From Ailurus styani (lineage: Eukaryota > Chordata > Mammalia > Carnivora > Ailuridae): DNA of 64,000 nucleotides. Both the position numbers and the translations under genes were made by a program. This document shows positions 43,917-53,757 of the stretch, in pieces. The notes under the pieces were generated by a model. That model searched no databases. It had not been told where the DNA came from and saw only the letters and a list, made by a program, of their open reading frames with translations. The stretch is taken from assembly GCA_002007465.1 (NCBI GenBank), contig LNAC01000018.1, positions 2,136,920 to 2,200,919 on the forward strand. Reading direction: 5' to 3'. Every line of letters begins with the position of its first letter. The stretch's first letter is position 1.

Positions 43917-44715
43917 TAAATTTCTTGGTAGAGTCGTAGGACTGCCAAGGTAGCCACAGTTCCAGGGGCCATGATTTTGGAGAAAAAAAGAAGGCCCTTT
44001 GAAAGATAGGGACATCTGGTCCTCACTTTTCCGCTTGGGATATTTGGTGTAGGGCGAGAAGCTAGCCTGGCCGAGGTCACCCAGAAGGAGGCACGGATGT
44101 CAGCAGAGCTTTGGATTATCTCACAGAGCAGGGGAACACAAAGCATCATTCTGGGCTTCCAAGACAGTCAGGCCTGGAGGGGTCAAGATCCAAGAGACAG
44201 TGGAGACACAGAGGAGTGATGCTGGCAGTTGGCATTCTTCTCCTTGAGACATTCGCCAATTCTTAGCTATGCGGGATAAGAAGTCAGGAAAAATTTAAAT
44301 TTAGGATTTTCCAAGGACGAAGGGCCCAAGAACGACCCTAGGTTCTCAGCTAGGACCACAGGAGGGTTATGGTCTGGGAGGAAAGACCATCCAGAGGAAG
44401 ACTAAATCTTACAAAGCCTGAAACCAGGCCTCAGGTCTGTTCAGTCCTTGACTGAATTGAGACAGACAGACAGATCCTCTTCTTGCTGCTTGCCAGAGGC
44501 TAGGGTAAATCTCCTACAGAAAAAGAAGACACGATCCAAAGACTCCACACATTTTCATGTAAGCCCTCCAGCATTCAATCAGAAAAACTAGGTGTAGCGA
44601 GTTAGGACCAAGAGAAAAACACAGACAGGGAAAACAAGCCCACAACCACCTAGATGTAAGGGCTGTCCGACAAACTTTAACTGACTAATGTTCATAAAAA
44701 TAAATATCAAGTAAA
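43917..44715. other. Unique DNA, nothing recognised
   Basis: No exon or named repeat. A minus-strand frame (44588-44974) runs into the neighbouring L1 and is an artefact. Confidence 0.45.
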
Positions 44716-44719
44716 AATA

Positions 44720-45708
44720 AACAAGGCTAACAGGAGAAAGAGGCAGAATCACAAGTATAAGGAGAGGCTCTAATATATCTCTTTCAGTAAGTGATGAAAG
44801 AAGCAGCAAAAATTTGTAAGGAGAGAAATCAGGGCGACCCAGTTGACAGAATTCACCTAACTGGCGTACATGAAACCTGCACATCATATCAGTGGGAAAC
44901 AGAGTCATTTCAAGCATGCATGAAACATTCATCAACATTGACCATGTGCTAACCCATAAAGCAAATCTCAGCAAATTTCAAAATGGTAGGAACAATTCAA
45001 AAATATGTTCTTTGACCACAACGTACTCAATCTAAAAATCAGTAAGACAAAGATAACTAGAAAATTCCCAGATGTTTGAAAATTAACGCTGCTTCATACA
45101 ATCAAAAAAGCACAAGCGAAATTAGAACTGAATGACATGTCAAAAATGACATATCAAAACTTATGAAGCTAAAGCGGTGCTGAGAGGAAAATTTATAACC
45201 TTGAAATGTCTGTATCAGAAAAGAAGAAAAGCTCCAATCAATTTATCTAATATTCACCTAAAGATACAGCCAAAGCTATGCTTAGAGAGAAATATATAAC
45301 CTTAAATTCATATGTGAAAAGAAGGCTGAAAATCGGTTATGTAAGTATCCACCTCAAGAAGTTAGAAAAATAGCAAATTATACCCAAAGAAAATAGTAGG
45401 AAGGAAACAGCAGCTAGAAGAGCAGATATTCATGAACTAGAACATAAATACTAAAAGAAAATCAACAAAGCCAAAAGTTGGTTGTTTGAAACACTAATGA
45501 AATCGATAAGCCTCTAGAAAGAATAATCAAGAACAAAAGGAGAGGGTACAAATTGCCAGTATCGGTGATGACAAGATAAATATTCACACTGCATTTATAC
45601 AGGCTATGAGAAGAGTGGTTAAGAGTAGAGCTTCTAAATTAATATTATTCATGACCGTCAAGGTAAGGAAACTGTCCATCAGTGGATGAATTGATAGAGA
45701 TGTGATGT

Positions 45709-45754
<46 letters not shown>

Positions 45755-46235
45755 ATACTCTCCAGCCATCAGAAAGGACATCCTGTTGTTTGCAACGTGG
45801 ATGAAATTTGACAGCATTATGCGAAGTTCGATACATCAGACAGAGAAAGACAAATACCGTAAGATATCACTTATTTGTGGAATGTAAAAAAGCTGAACTT
45901 GTAGAAACAGACTAGAATCTAGAATGGTGGTTACCAGGGGCTTGGGGGGTGGGGGCAAAGGGGAGATGTTGGTCAAAGGGTTATAGGATGGATCAGTTCT
46001 GGAGATGGAACGCACAGCATCGTGACGCCAGATAATAATCCTGTATTACATACTTGAAAGTGGATGTTAAATGTTCTCATCGCAGAAGAGCCATGGTCAT
46101 TATGTGATGTGATGCGGAATTAGCTAAGACTGCACAGCGGTACCATTTTGCAATACATTAGGTGCGTCAAAATCAGCACGGTGTAAACCTTGAATTTACA
46201 CTGTGTCCCATGCCCATTATATCTCAATAAATCTG
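44720..46235 (+). mobile_element. L1 element, sense, with large internal deletion and local duplication
   Basis: 44720-45580 is L1 ORF2 endonuclease/RT (GAATTCACCTAACTGGCGTA, AGTTGGTTGTTTGAAACACT). From about 45630 the sequence jumps to the ORF2 end/3' UTR (GGAAACTGTCCATCAGTGGA, AAAGACAAATACCGTAAGAT) and ends with TATATCTCAATAAATC near 46228. Most of RT is therefore missing. Around 45170-45365 the segment that reads AAAGC-GTGCT(G/T)AGAG-AAAAT once in L1 appears twice. Inactive. Confidence 0.85.
45711..45752. repeat. (AC)n microsatellite
   Basis: About 21 AC units at the place where L1 normally has a short TATACA motif, so it expanded from L1 sequence. Confidence 0.97.
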
Positions 46236-48789
46236 GACAAAAGTGAACCAGAATAGAATTATCCATAGGGAGTTAAACAGTGGAGAATCAACCTGCCTGA
46301 CAGTTTTGGAAAATTCTCAGCCATTGCCTTTTCCAATGTGGCTTTTGCCCTATTTCCTGCTTTTTCTCCTTCTGAGGTTCCAACCACACATGCTTATGGA
46401 CGTTGCTTCTGTGTGTTTGTACACCCTTTTGAAGTCAGATGTTCTGGGGCCCGGTGTGTCCTCGCCACATTCTCCGCAGGCTGCTGGCACCGGGTTTCTC
46501 CTGAGGAGTCCTCTGTAGGATACTTCTACCCCAGGGCGGTGGGGGGTGACACCACCCAGCAGCAGCCCCCATGCACACATGTGTGATGCCCAGCTGTGGT
46601 GGGCTCCCCGAGACCCTGCATGCTCTGCCTTTGCCCCTGTATATGCGGGTTTGGGCCTGGAGCTGGACAGCTGGGGCGTGCTCTCTGGAATAAGTGACCA
46701 GAGAGCCCAGGCCTGGCCCAAGTTCCTCCTCCTAGACTGGAGGTCATTTCAGGGCGCTGAACGAAGGGTCTGGAGACCCAGGGTCTGAAGGACCAAGCCC
46801 ATCTGGCTTGCTTCATGTCTTTTAAGGCCTCTTGACCTCTCAGTGTTTACAGCCATAAAAAGAGAGACCTGTTTTTCCCTCCAGGCAGCTCTCACCTCCC
46901 GCCTCCCCTGGCTCCATCTGAAAGGAGCAGGGAAGGTCATCACAGGGTTACCAGGGAGCCCCTGGGAAGCCCTAGGGTGGAGACCAGTCCTGAATGTGTT
47001 TCTCCATCTGTGGTTCTGACTCTAGCAGCAAGACTGCATGGAAGAAAGGGTCTAGAGGCTTCTTCCTGGGAGGAAGATGGGAGAGCCCCCCTCATCCCCC
47101 CAGCACCCCCCCCCAGAAGAGAGGAGACAAGGAAATTGGGATGGAGCAGAAAAGGGGGTAGGGGGAAAGACAGAGGGGAGGGAGTAGGGTCTGGAAAGGG
47201 GAGAAGCAGAGAGGGTACAGAAGAGGACAGAGAGCGGAGGGACAGGGGAGGAGAGGACCTAGACCACGGCCATCAGCATTTTCCAAATGCTGGCTAAAGA
47301 GGATTTGCATTTTGCCTGAGACGGTGCCTACAGTCCCACAGTGAGAAGCGCTAAGGGTGGGATTTCAGGCCCAGGGCCCTCGAGTGCTTGAGACTGCCCT
47401 CAGTCTGCGAGGCTCGGCCTCCCCTGCCTAGATTTAGGATTCATCCTGGGAAGCTGGAACCTCACCCTGGCAACCGAGAGCTGGAAATGGGAGAAGGCCT
47501 TTCTTGTGTGTTTTCAAAAAGCCTCTGCTCTTTCAAAACAACTTTTCAGCGAGAAGCCTGAAAACCAGAATCTCTCCCAAAGCCTCAATCGGCCTCCCTC
47601 CAAGCCCGTGTTCTAGATCCCAGAAGCTGCTCTGTCACCCTGGGATCGTGTGCTCCGACTTTCTGTGGCCTCGTGAGCACATGGCCAGGGTGAGGAATGT
47701 CATTTCAAAGCAGGGATGGCCAGATCGATCATAAATCACTGTCCCCCATGTGTGGTTTGGCTCTGTGGCCCTTCTGGGAATGGGGATTCAGGGCAGAAGA
47801 ATCTTCCTGATGGTTTTTCCAAAGGCCCGGTCCTGTGCTTCCACGAGTCTGGCCCTCAGAGGCCCCCTTTTCCTCGGCCCGGCCCGTAGCCAGGACCATC
47901 TCCGCCCGGGGCCCCCAGACTCTGGAACCGAAGGCGGCTTGTGGCCTGAAAGATGGATGGAGAAGGCGGTCCGTCCGGTCAGTGGGGGAGAAGGAACAGC
48001 CATACCAGCTGCGAAACAGAACCCGCTGGCAGGGGAGGCTGCTTTCCAAGTGGAAAGTGGTGAGAAGTATGTTGGAATCTGCCTCCAGAGTCATGGAACT
48101 TTTTTTTTAATGTCCTTTTCAAACACATACTTTGAAAAAAAAATATTTAAGGCAGGGGAAATTAATTAGGGCCCTTTGTGCTGGAATCGCCTTCCCAGAG
48201 CTCCTCTGGCTGGAGAAGTAAAAATAGAACCTGTGAGGGGTTGAAAATGCACTGCAAACAAAGATCATATTTAAGAGCCCAACTAAGCATGACCATCCAA
48301 ATAGGAAGAAAGGGGCTAATTATTTCCATCGCCGCATAGGGAAATGGTGGCAGTCTTCTTGGGGTCCCTGGAAACAGCCCCCAAACTGGAAAACCCCCAG
48401 GAGGCTGGGAGGAGAGGCATTTCTAAGGGACAGACCCTGATTATGCCCCTCAAAGAATCATGACTTTTGTTCGAACTTGGTTACTGAGGAGGAGCGAAGA
48501 AGTCAGGAAGGAAAAGTGGAGAAAAGCAGAGTTTGGAGGGCTTTACAAAGCTCTTCGCTTAAGCAACATTTTGACCTCTTTAATATATTCTGCCACTCGT
48601 TTGACCCTCCACTACCCCCTGGGAAGTAGGCCTGGTAGGAGGTTACATACTCTCCAAATGAGAATGAGAGGCAAGTTCAAGATGCCTGCAAGGTGTTGCT
48701 GGAGGGTCACATAAGGCCGGACGTCAGATGTCCAAGTCCCAGCCTGGCCAGGTTTCAGCCAGAGAGGCCCCGGAGAAGTCTCGGCTCAC
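46236..48789. other. 2.5 kb GC-rich unique DNA, no gene recognised
   Basis: Purine-rich block at 47110-47262 after a C-run. A possible conserved non-coding element is at 48090-48350. Overlapping frames on both strands (46350-46816, 47729-48169) have no recognisable domain. Confidence 0.45.
48090..48350. promoter_or_regulatory. Candidate enhancer-like non-coding element
   Basis: Moderately AT-rich island in GC-rich DNA with clustered transcription-factor-like words: TTAATTAGGG and GCTAATTATT (homeodomain), AACAAAGATCA (TCF/SOX), and CATATTTAAG. Repeat-free by eye. Inference only; conservation not testable here. Confidence 0.3.
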
Positions 48790-48907
48790 CCACTTACTGG
48801 CAAGTGGGAGGGTGGGACGCTGCTCTGAGCCTCAGTTTCCCCCTCTGCAACATTGTCTCCTGGGATCTTCAGGCCTAAATAGGCCTCACTTTTAAAGGTG
48901 GTCATGA

Positions 48908-49285
48908 GGGGACACCTGGGTGGCTCAGTCAACTGAGCGTCAGACTCTCGATTTTGGCTCAGGTCATGATCTCAGGATCCCTCTCCCTCTGCTCCTTCCC
49001 CCACTCACACATGTGTGCACGCACAGTCTCTCTCTCTGACGTAAATAAATAAAATCTTTTTTTTTTTAAGATTTTATTTATTTATTTGACACAGAGAGAG
49101 ATGACAAGTAGGCAGAGAGGCAGGCAGAGAGACAAGGAGAGGAGGAAGCAGGCTCCCTGCTGAGCAGAGAGCCTGATGCGGGCCTCGATCCCAGGACGCT
49201 GAGATCATGACCTGAGCCGAAAGCAGAGGCTTTAACCCACTGAGCCACCCAGGCGCCCAAATAAATAAAATCTTAAAAAAAAAAA
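48908..49285 (+). mobile_element. SINEC, sense, carrying a second SINE in its tail
   Basis: Duplication TAAAGGTGGTCATGA (48893-48907) and TAAAGGTTGTCATGA (49286-49300). The outer SINE is interrupted within its A-rich tail. Confidence 0.95.
49059..49258 (-). mobile_element. SINEC, antisense, nested in the tail of the previous SINE
   Basis: Perfect 16-bp duplication AAATAAATAAAATCTT at 49043-49058 and 49259-49274, which is the tail of the host SINE. Insertion order: MIR, then outer SINE, then this one. Confidence 0.97.
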
Positions 49286-49494
49286 TAAAGGTTGTCATGA
49301 CGATGAAAGGAAAGGAAGTGTCTAAACACTTAACACAGTGCCTGGTGAAGAGCAGGCTCTCAGTTCCTGCTGTCAGCTTTGTCACTGCCCTGAGGCAGAG
49401 GGCAGGAGGCTGCTGCTGGAGAAGCAGGAACAAAGCAGCCATCAGGAACACGCCACACTGAGGCCGCCGGCGTCCCCGCACACATCCTAAAATC

Positions 49495-49625
49495 AGGGGG
49501 TCCTCTGAGTCATGTGATCTTGCGAAAACCACATGATCTTCAAGTCTCAGTATCCTCATCTGTAAAATGGGGCTGATCATACCTTGCGGGGCTGAGATAA
49601 TGCTATGTGTTCACCATACTGTTTC
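49495..49625 (+). mobile_element. MIR, sense
   Basis: AAGTCTCAGTATCCTCATCT followed by GTAAAATGGGGCTGATCATA and a GAGATAATGC end. Confidence 0.82.
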
Positions 49626-50119
49626 TTCTTCCTGGGGTGGCGGCGCCCTTGCGGTAGGATCCAGGACCCTCTGATGGAGTTCTTCCTGATGGAATGTAGG
49701 TACAAGGGACATGTGGGCCAGAAGCCCCATTTTCTCCCTCCGAGGACATAAAGAGTGTGCAGCTATGAGACGGAGGCGGCCTGGGGCCCTGAGGCACCAC
49801 ACGAAACACAGTCAGTTGATCTGAGGTGAGGGAGAGGAAACTTCTGCTGTGAAAAGTCACAGAGATTAGGCGATTATTTGTTGCCTCAGCATGTCGAACT
49901 TAGCCTCGCTCACATACCTTCTACCACAGAAGGGCCATGAGGATTGAATGAAATCTCGTGTGTGACAGGGCTTTGTCAAGTGTGGGTGGCTGCCTTTCTA
50001 GTTCTGGGAGAGATTCAGTGCTGCGAGCACGTTAGCATGGATCCCCAGGGTGACCCTGTGATGGAGGGTGTGGGGTGCCCCTGGAGCATCAGCGGAGCGT
50101 GGTGATCGTGAGCGAAGAC
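49626..50119. other. Unique DNA, nothing recognised
   Basis: No exon or named repeat seen. Confidence 0.45.
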
Positions 50120-50295
50120 CTGGGCCAGCCGACCAGGGTGTGACTCCTGACTGTGCACGCACTGTGTGACTTTGGACACTTTCCTTGACCTCTCTGTGCC
50201 TCAGTATTCCCATCTGCACAATGTTGTGAGATTTAAACGAGTTATTTCATGAAAAACCCTTAGCACATAATAAACAGTTCAAAACGTTGGCTACT
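50120..50295 (+). mobile_element. MIR, sense
   Basis: CACTGTGTGACTTTGGACAC, CCTCTCTGTGCCTCAGTATT and CCCTTAGCACATAATAAACA in MIR order. Confidence 0.9.
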
Positions 50296-50589
50296 CTGAG
50301 TGTTTCCCTTTACAGCTGAGGTGGTTTGGAGGGGTAGCGTGCTGTGCCCGTGGACACACATCTCGTAAGAGGCTGCGTCTAGACTGAAGCCTTCGTGACC
50401 CCAAAGCTGGCCCTCACCACTCTCTACCTGAAGAAGGAACTCCATGCCCCGCCGGGAGACTCCAGAAGGAAACATTGTCAGCCTCTGGTGTCACCATCAT
50501 CAAGCCATCATGAACACATCTCATCCTTCATGATAACTCTTTGTAGTTTGAACTCTAAACGTGTACAATCCATCTTATTCCATCAGAAA
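50296..50589. other. Unique DNA, nothing recognised
   Basis: No exon or repeat seen. Confidence 0.45.
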
Positions 50590-50695
50590 TTCTGATTCCC
50601 ACTTCACCAACAAGAAAACTGCAGTTTGGAGCGAGTGATGACTTACCCAAGATGGCTTGCTCCACAGTGGGCGAGGCAGGATTCGAACCCAGGAC
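50590..50695 (-). mobile_element. MIR fragment, antisense
   Basis: CACCAACAAGAAAACTGCAG and GCGAGGCAGGATTCGAACCC are the complement of the MIR core and head. Confidence 0.7.
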
Positions 50696-51768
50696 GATTT
50701 CCTCCACCCAGCAGTGCAACTGGGTAGCATGTCAGGGCACCTTGCCTAAGGCTGCCACATTTTCCTCTATGGTCTGTTTCTCTCTTTCTAGGTTAGCCAC
50801 CAGCTTTTCTGAGGGAGGATGGGCTGGGGGATTGGGACTCTGGGGACAGGGCTATCTCACAGCAGTGCCCCCTGGCTGTGCTGGAAGCAAAAGGACAGGC
50901 CATCCCCAGGGCCAAGGGGAGCTCCTGTGAGGGGGCAAGGCCGAGGTTTGCCATGGCCCAGGTTGCTAAGGAGGATCTGGCCAGAGCACACGCTGTACAG
51001 ATGTCCAGAGCAGACAGCAGAGATCAGGTGTGGGGCTCTTGGCAGTGCAGAGGTAGTGGGAGCTGCTTGTGGAGCCAAGGCCAGACCCCATGGGGGCTAC
51101 TCTCTGGCCCACGGCTCTAGCCATACACGGACTCCTACCCCTAGCCTAACTGACCTCAACCCTGGCCACACAGAGACCCTTCAAACCAGGCACAATCTGG
51201 CCCCAAACTCTGTCGTGGGCTGACCATGAACTCAGCCGTAGTTATCCCACCTGCACGCTAACTGTGAACATGAACTATACTTGAACACTGACCCCAGCCC
51301 TCAAGGGCTGCCCCCAACGGCAGCGAACTCATTACTCACTGGCCACACACTGACCTTTAACCCCGGTTCCAGACTGACCTACTGCACCACGGCCAGCCTG
51401 AGCCTAGCACAGCCTCATCGTTCACACAAGTAAGAGGGGCAGGTGGGCCCGCCTAGCTCATCTTCACGGTAGAATCCTTAGATCCCATGAGGTTGGGGAA
51501 AGGGGGGGACAGGGTTCCTCTCTATAAACACATATGTGATGAGTATTCTCCGGGGAAAACCTTGATTTGAGGAAAACACATGGCAAGATGGTCTCAGCCA
51601 ACTCTCCAGGCCTTGGCAGCTCGAGAGCCCAGAAGCACAGAAATCCTGATAGAGAGAGAGGGGTTCCTATTATATTGCTCTCAAAACTGGGCAAGGACAG
51701 GTCAGGCAGAAAATTACAGACAGTTCCACTGATTGACATAGTTGTAATTCTTCATGAAATGGCAAATG
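50696..51768. other. Unique DNA, including a repeated ACTGACC word cluster
   Basis: GC-rich, no recognisable exon. Between 51130 and 51400 the word CTGACC recurs at loose intervals (see 51143-51382). Confidence 0.45.
51143..51382 (+). repeat. Possible decayed minisatellite (ACTGACC words)
   Basis: The phrases CTAACTGACCTCAACCCTGG, GGGCTGACCATGAACTC, CTAACTGTGAACATGAAC, ACACTGACCCCAGCCCTC, CACTGACCTTTAACCCC and AGACTGACCTACTGCACC follow one another at about 20-50 bases. The period is irregular, so this is tentative. Confidence 0.4.
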
Positions 51769-51980
51769 GTGCGCCTGGGTGGCTTCGTCCATTAAGTGTC
51801 TGACTCTTGATTTCGGCTTAGTCATGATCTCAGGGTCATGGGATTGAGCCCCAATTCAGGCTCCACGCTCGGCGTGGAGTCTCCTGGGGATTCTTCCTCT
51901 CCCTCTCCCGCCGCCTCCCTGCACACTCTTGTGCACCCATGCACTCTCTCTCTCAGATAAGCAAATAAATCTTTAAAAAA
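51769..51980 (+). mobile_element. SINEC, sense, older type
   Basis: GTGCGCCTGGGTGGCTTCGT head, TGACTCTTGATTTCGGCTTA body, CT-rich section and AATAAATCTTTAAAAAAA tail. AATGGCAAAT / AATTAGCAAAT flanks suggest the target site. Confidence 0.94.
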
Positions 51981-51984
51981 ATTA

Positions 51985-52725
51985 GCAAATTATTTTAAAA
52001 TAGCACATCACGACTGAGAATGTTTTATCTCAGGAATGTAAGGACACTCCAGAATCAGGAAATCTATCCATGTATTTTACCACATTAATAAACTAAGGGA
52101 GAAAAATCACAGAAGGTCACAACAGAAACATACAAAGTATTTAAAAAGTGCATCATCTCTTTATGATAAACATTCTTAGAGGCTAAACCAAGAAGGGAAC
52201 TTATTTAACTTTAGAAAGTTCCTCTACTTAAGTCCTGCAGTGAATATACTCAACATGATTTTTTTGTTTGTTTGAGTTCAGATACATTCCTCTTATGTGA
52301 AGGTACAGGCGGGGATGACCACCGTAACTAGTATTATTCAATATAGTGCTGGAGGGCCTGGCCAAGGCAATCAAAGGAGAAAAAGAAATAAAAATCATAA
52401 CTTTTGTAATAGAAGACATGAAACTACTATTGCCTTCAAATAAAAGCTAACATTTAGCAGGCAAACTAATAGAACTAAAATAAATATCTTTAAGATGGCT
52501 GGATCCAAGATCAAACTACAAAATTTATTAGCATTCCTTTAAAATACCAATAATCAATTAGAAGCCAAGTAGAAAATAAGCTTCTATTTACAAAAGCAAT
52601 GAACTTACAAATTATCTAGGGATGAACCAAGTGAAATATTAGTAAGACGTTCATGGAGCAGATTGTCAAACTTTACAGCAAATGTAAACACCAGCTGGAT
52701 GCAACAAGTAATTCTAAAAACTTCT
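51985..52725 (+). mobile_element. L1 ORF2 (reverse transcriptase) fragment, sense
   Basis: TCTCAGGAATGTAAGGACAC, GGAGGGCCTGGCCAAGGCAA, TCCAAGATCAAACTACAAAA and TTATCTAGGGATGAACCAAG follow the L1 RT/thumb order. Multiple stops. Truncated at both ends. Confidence 0.85.
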
Positions 52726-52726
52726 A

Positions 52727-52832
52727 GGGGCGTCTGGCTGGCACAGTGGGTGGAGCTCATGACTCTTCATCTTGGGGTTGTGAGTTCGAGCCCCACGCTG
52801 GGTGTAGAAAGTACTTAAAAATAAAAATATAA
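52727..52832 (+). mobile_element. Older tRNA-type carnivore SINE, sense
   Basis: GGGGCGTCTGGCTGGCACAG head, TGAGTTCGAGCCCCACGC (intact B-box GTTCGAGCC), GGGTGTAGAAAGTACTT, A-rich tail. Located at the L1 fragment's right end. Confidence 0.92.
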
Positions 52833-52879
52833 AACAAAGCAAACCCCCCCAGCAAACTTCGAGAAGACATACTTTGTTT

Positions 52880-53285
52880 ATCTGGAAAGAGTTGTCCACG
52901 CACACAGCGCTCACCCCCTCCCAGGCCACCGCAATCTGGCTCTTGTCCCCATCTCTCATAATGAAATGGCGTTTGCTAAGATCATCGGTGACCTCCTTGT
53001 CAATCAATATTTCTTTTCTCATCTTACTTGGCATTTGACACTGCTGCCATTTCCACCTCGTCACCTCCTCTTTGCATGACTTCCGCGAAACCTCGCCTGT
53101 GGTTCTCCTCCTTCCTCTCTGCTCACTGCCCCCGTTTCTTCTCTGCAGATTTCTTCCCTCGAATCACTCCTTATAGTCGGCTGCTTCTTGGAGCTCCGTC
53201 CCTGGCCACTTTCTTATTTCTCTCCATGCATATGCTCTCCGGGAGCCAGTCCACGGCTTCCATTACTCTTCCCAGGTGAACAACT
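52880..53285 (+). mobile_element. L2 (ORF 3' region), sense
   Basis: GAGTTGTCCACGCACACAGC, CCGCAATCTGGCTCTTG, TTTGCTAAGATCATCGGTGA, CATTTGACACTGCTG and CATATGCTCTCCGGGAG follow the L2 coding 3' end. Frame broken. Confidence 0.8.
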
Positions 53286-53320
53286 TCTTAGTTGGACTCT
53301 CCAGCTAGGGGACGTGCCTG

Positions 53321-53757
53321 TATTACTTTTCAAGAGCTGCCGTAACCAAGTACCACCAACCACATAGCTTTAAAGGACAGGAAAGTATTCTCTCACTGTT
53401 TTGGAGGCTTGAAGCACACAATCAAGGCGTCAGCAGGGCCACGCTCTCTCTGAAGGCTCTGGAGAGAATGTGTGCCATGCCTTTCTCTTAGCTTCTGGTG
53501 TTGCCAAGCAGTTCTTGGTCTGTAGAAGCATCGCTCCAAGGTCTGCCTTCCTTACCACACGGTGTCCTCTCTGGGTGTCTCTTCTCCTCTTCTCAGAAGG
53601 ACACCAGTCATCATGGACTAAGGCCCACCCTAACGACCTCAACTTGATCACATCTGCAAAGACCTTATTCCCAGATAGAGTCACATTCACAGGTCCCAGG
53701 TGTTAGGAGTTCAACATATTTTTGGGGGGGTGGGGGACATGACTCAACCCATTGCAG
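53321..53757 (-). mobile_element. MaLR (MLT1-like) LTR, antisense, near full length
   Basis: Phrases in complement order: AGCTGCCGTAACCAAGTACC, CTCACTGTTTTGGAGGCTTG, CGTCAGCAGGGCCACGCTCT, AGAAGGACACCAGTCATCAT, CACATCTGCAAAGACCTTAT, ending near TCAACCCATTGCA, the complement of an LTR start TGCAATGG. No internal retroviral sequence. Confidence 0.88.

Larger units (their letters stand above)
48790..49375 (+). mobile_element. MIR, sense, split by SINEs
   Basis: The left part (GAGCCTCAGTTTCCCCCTCT at 48827) and right part (TTAACACAGTGCCTGGTGAA at 49330) are consecutive pieces of one MIR, separated by a SINE pair. Confidence 0.8.
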
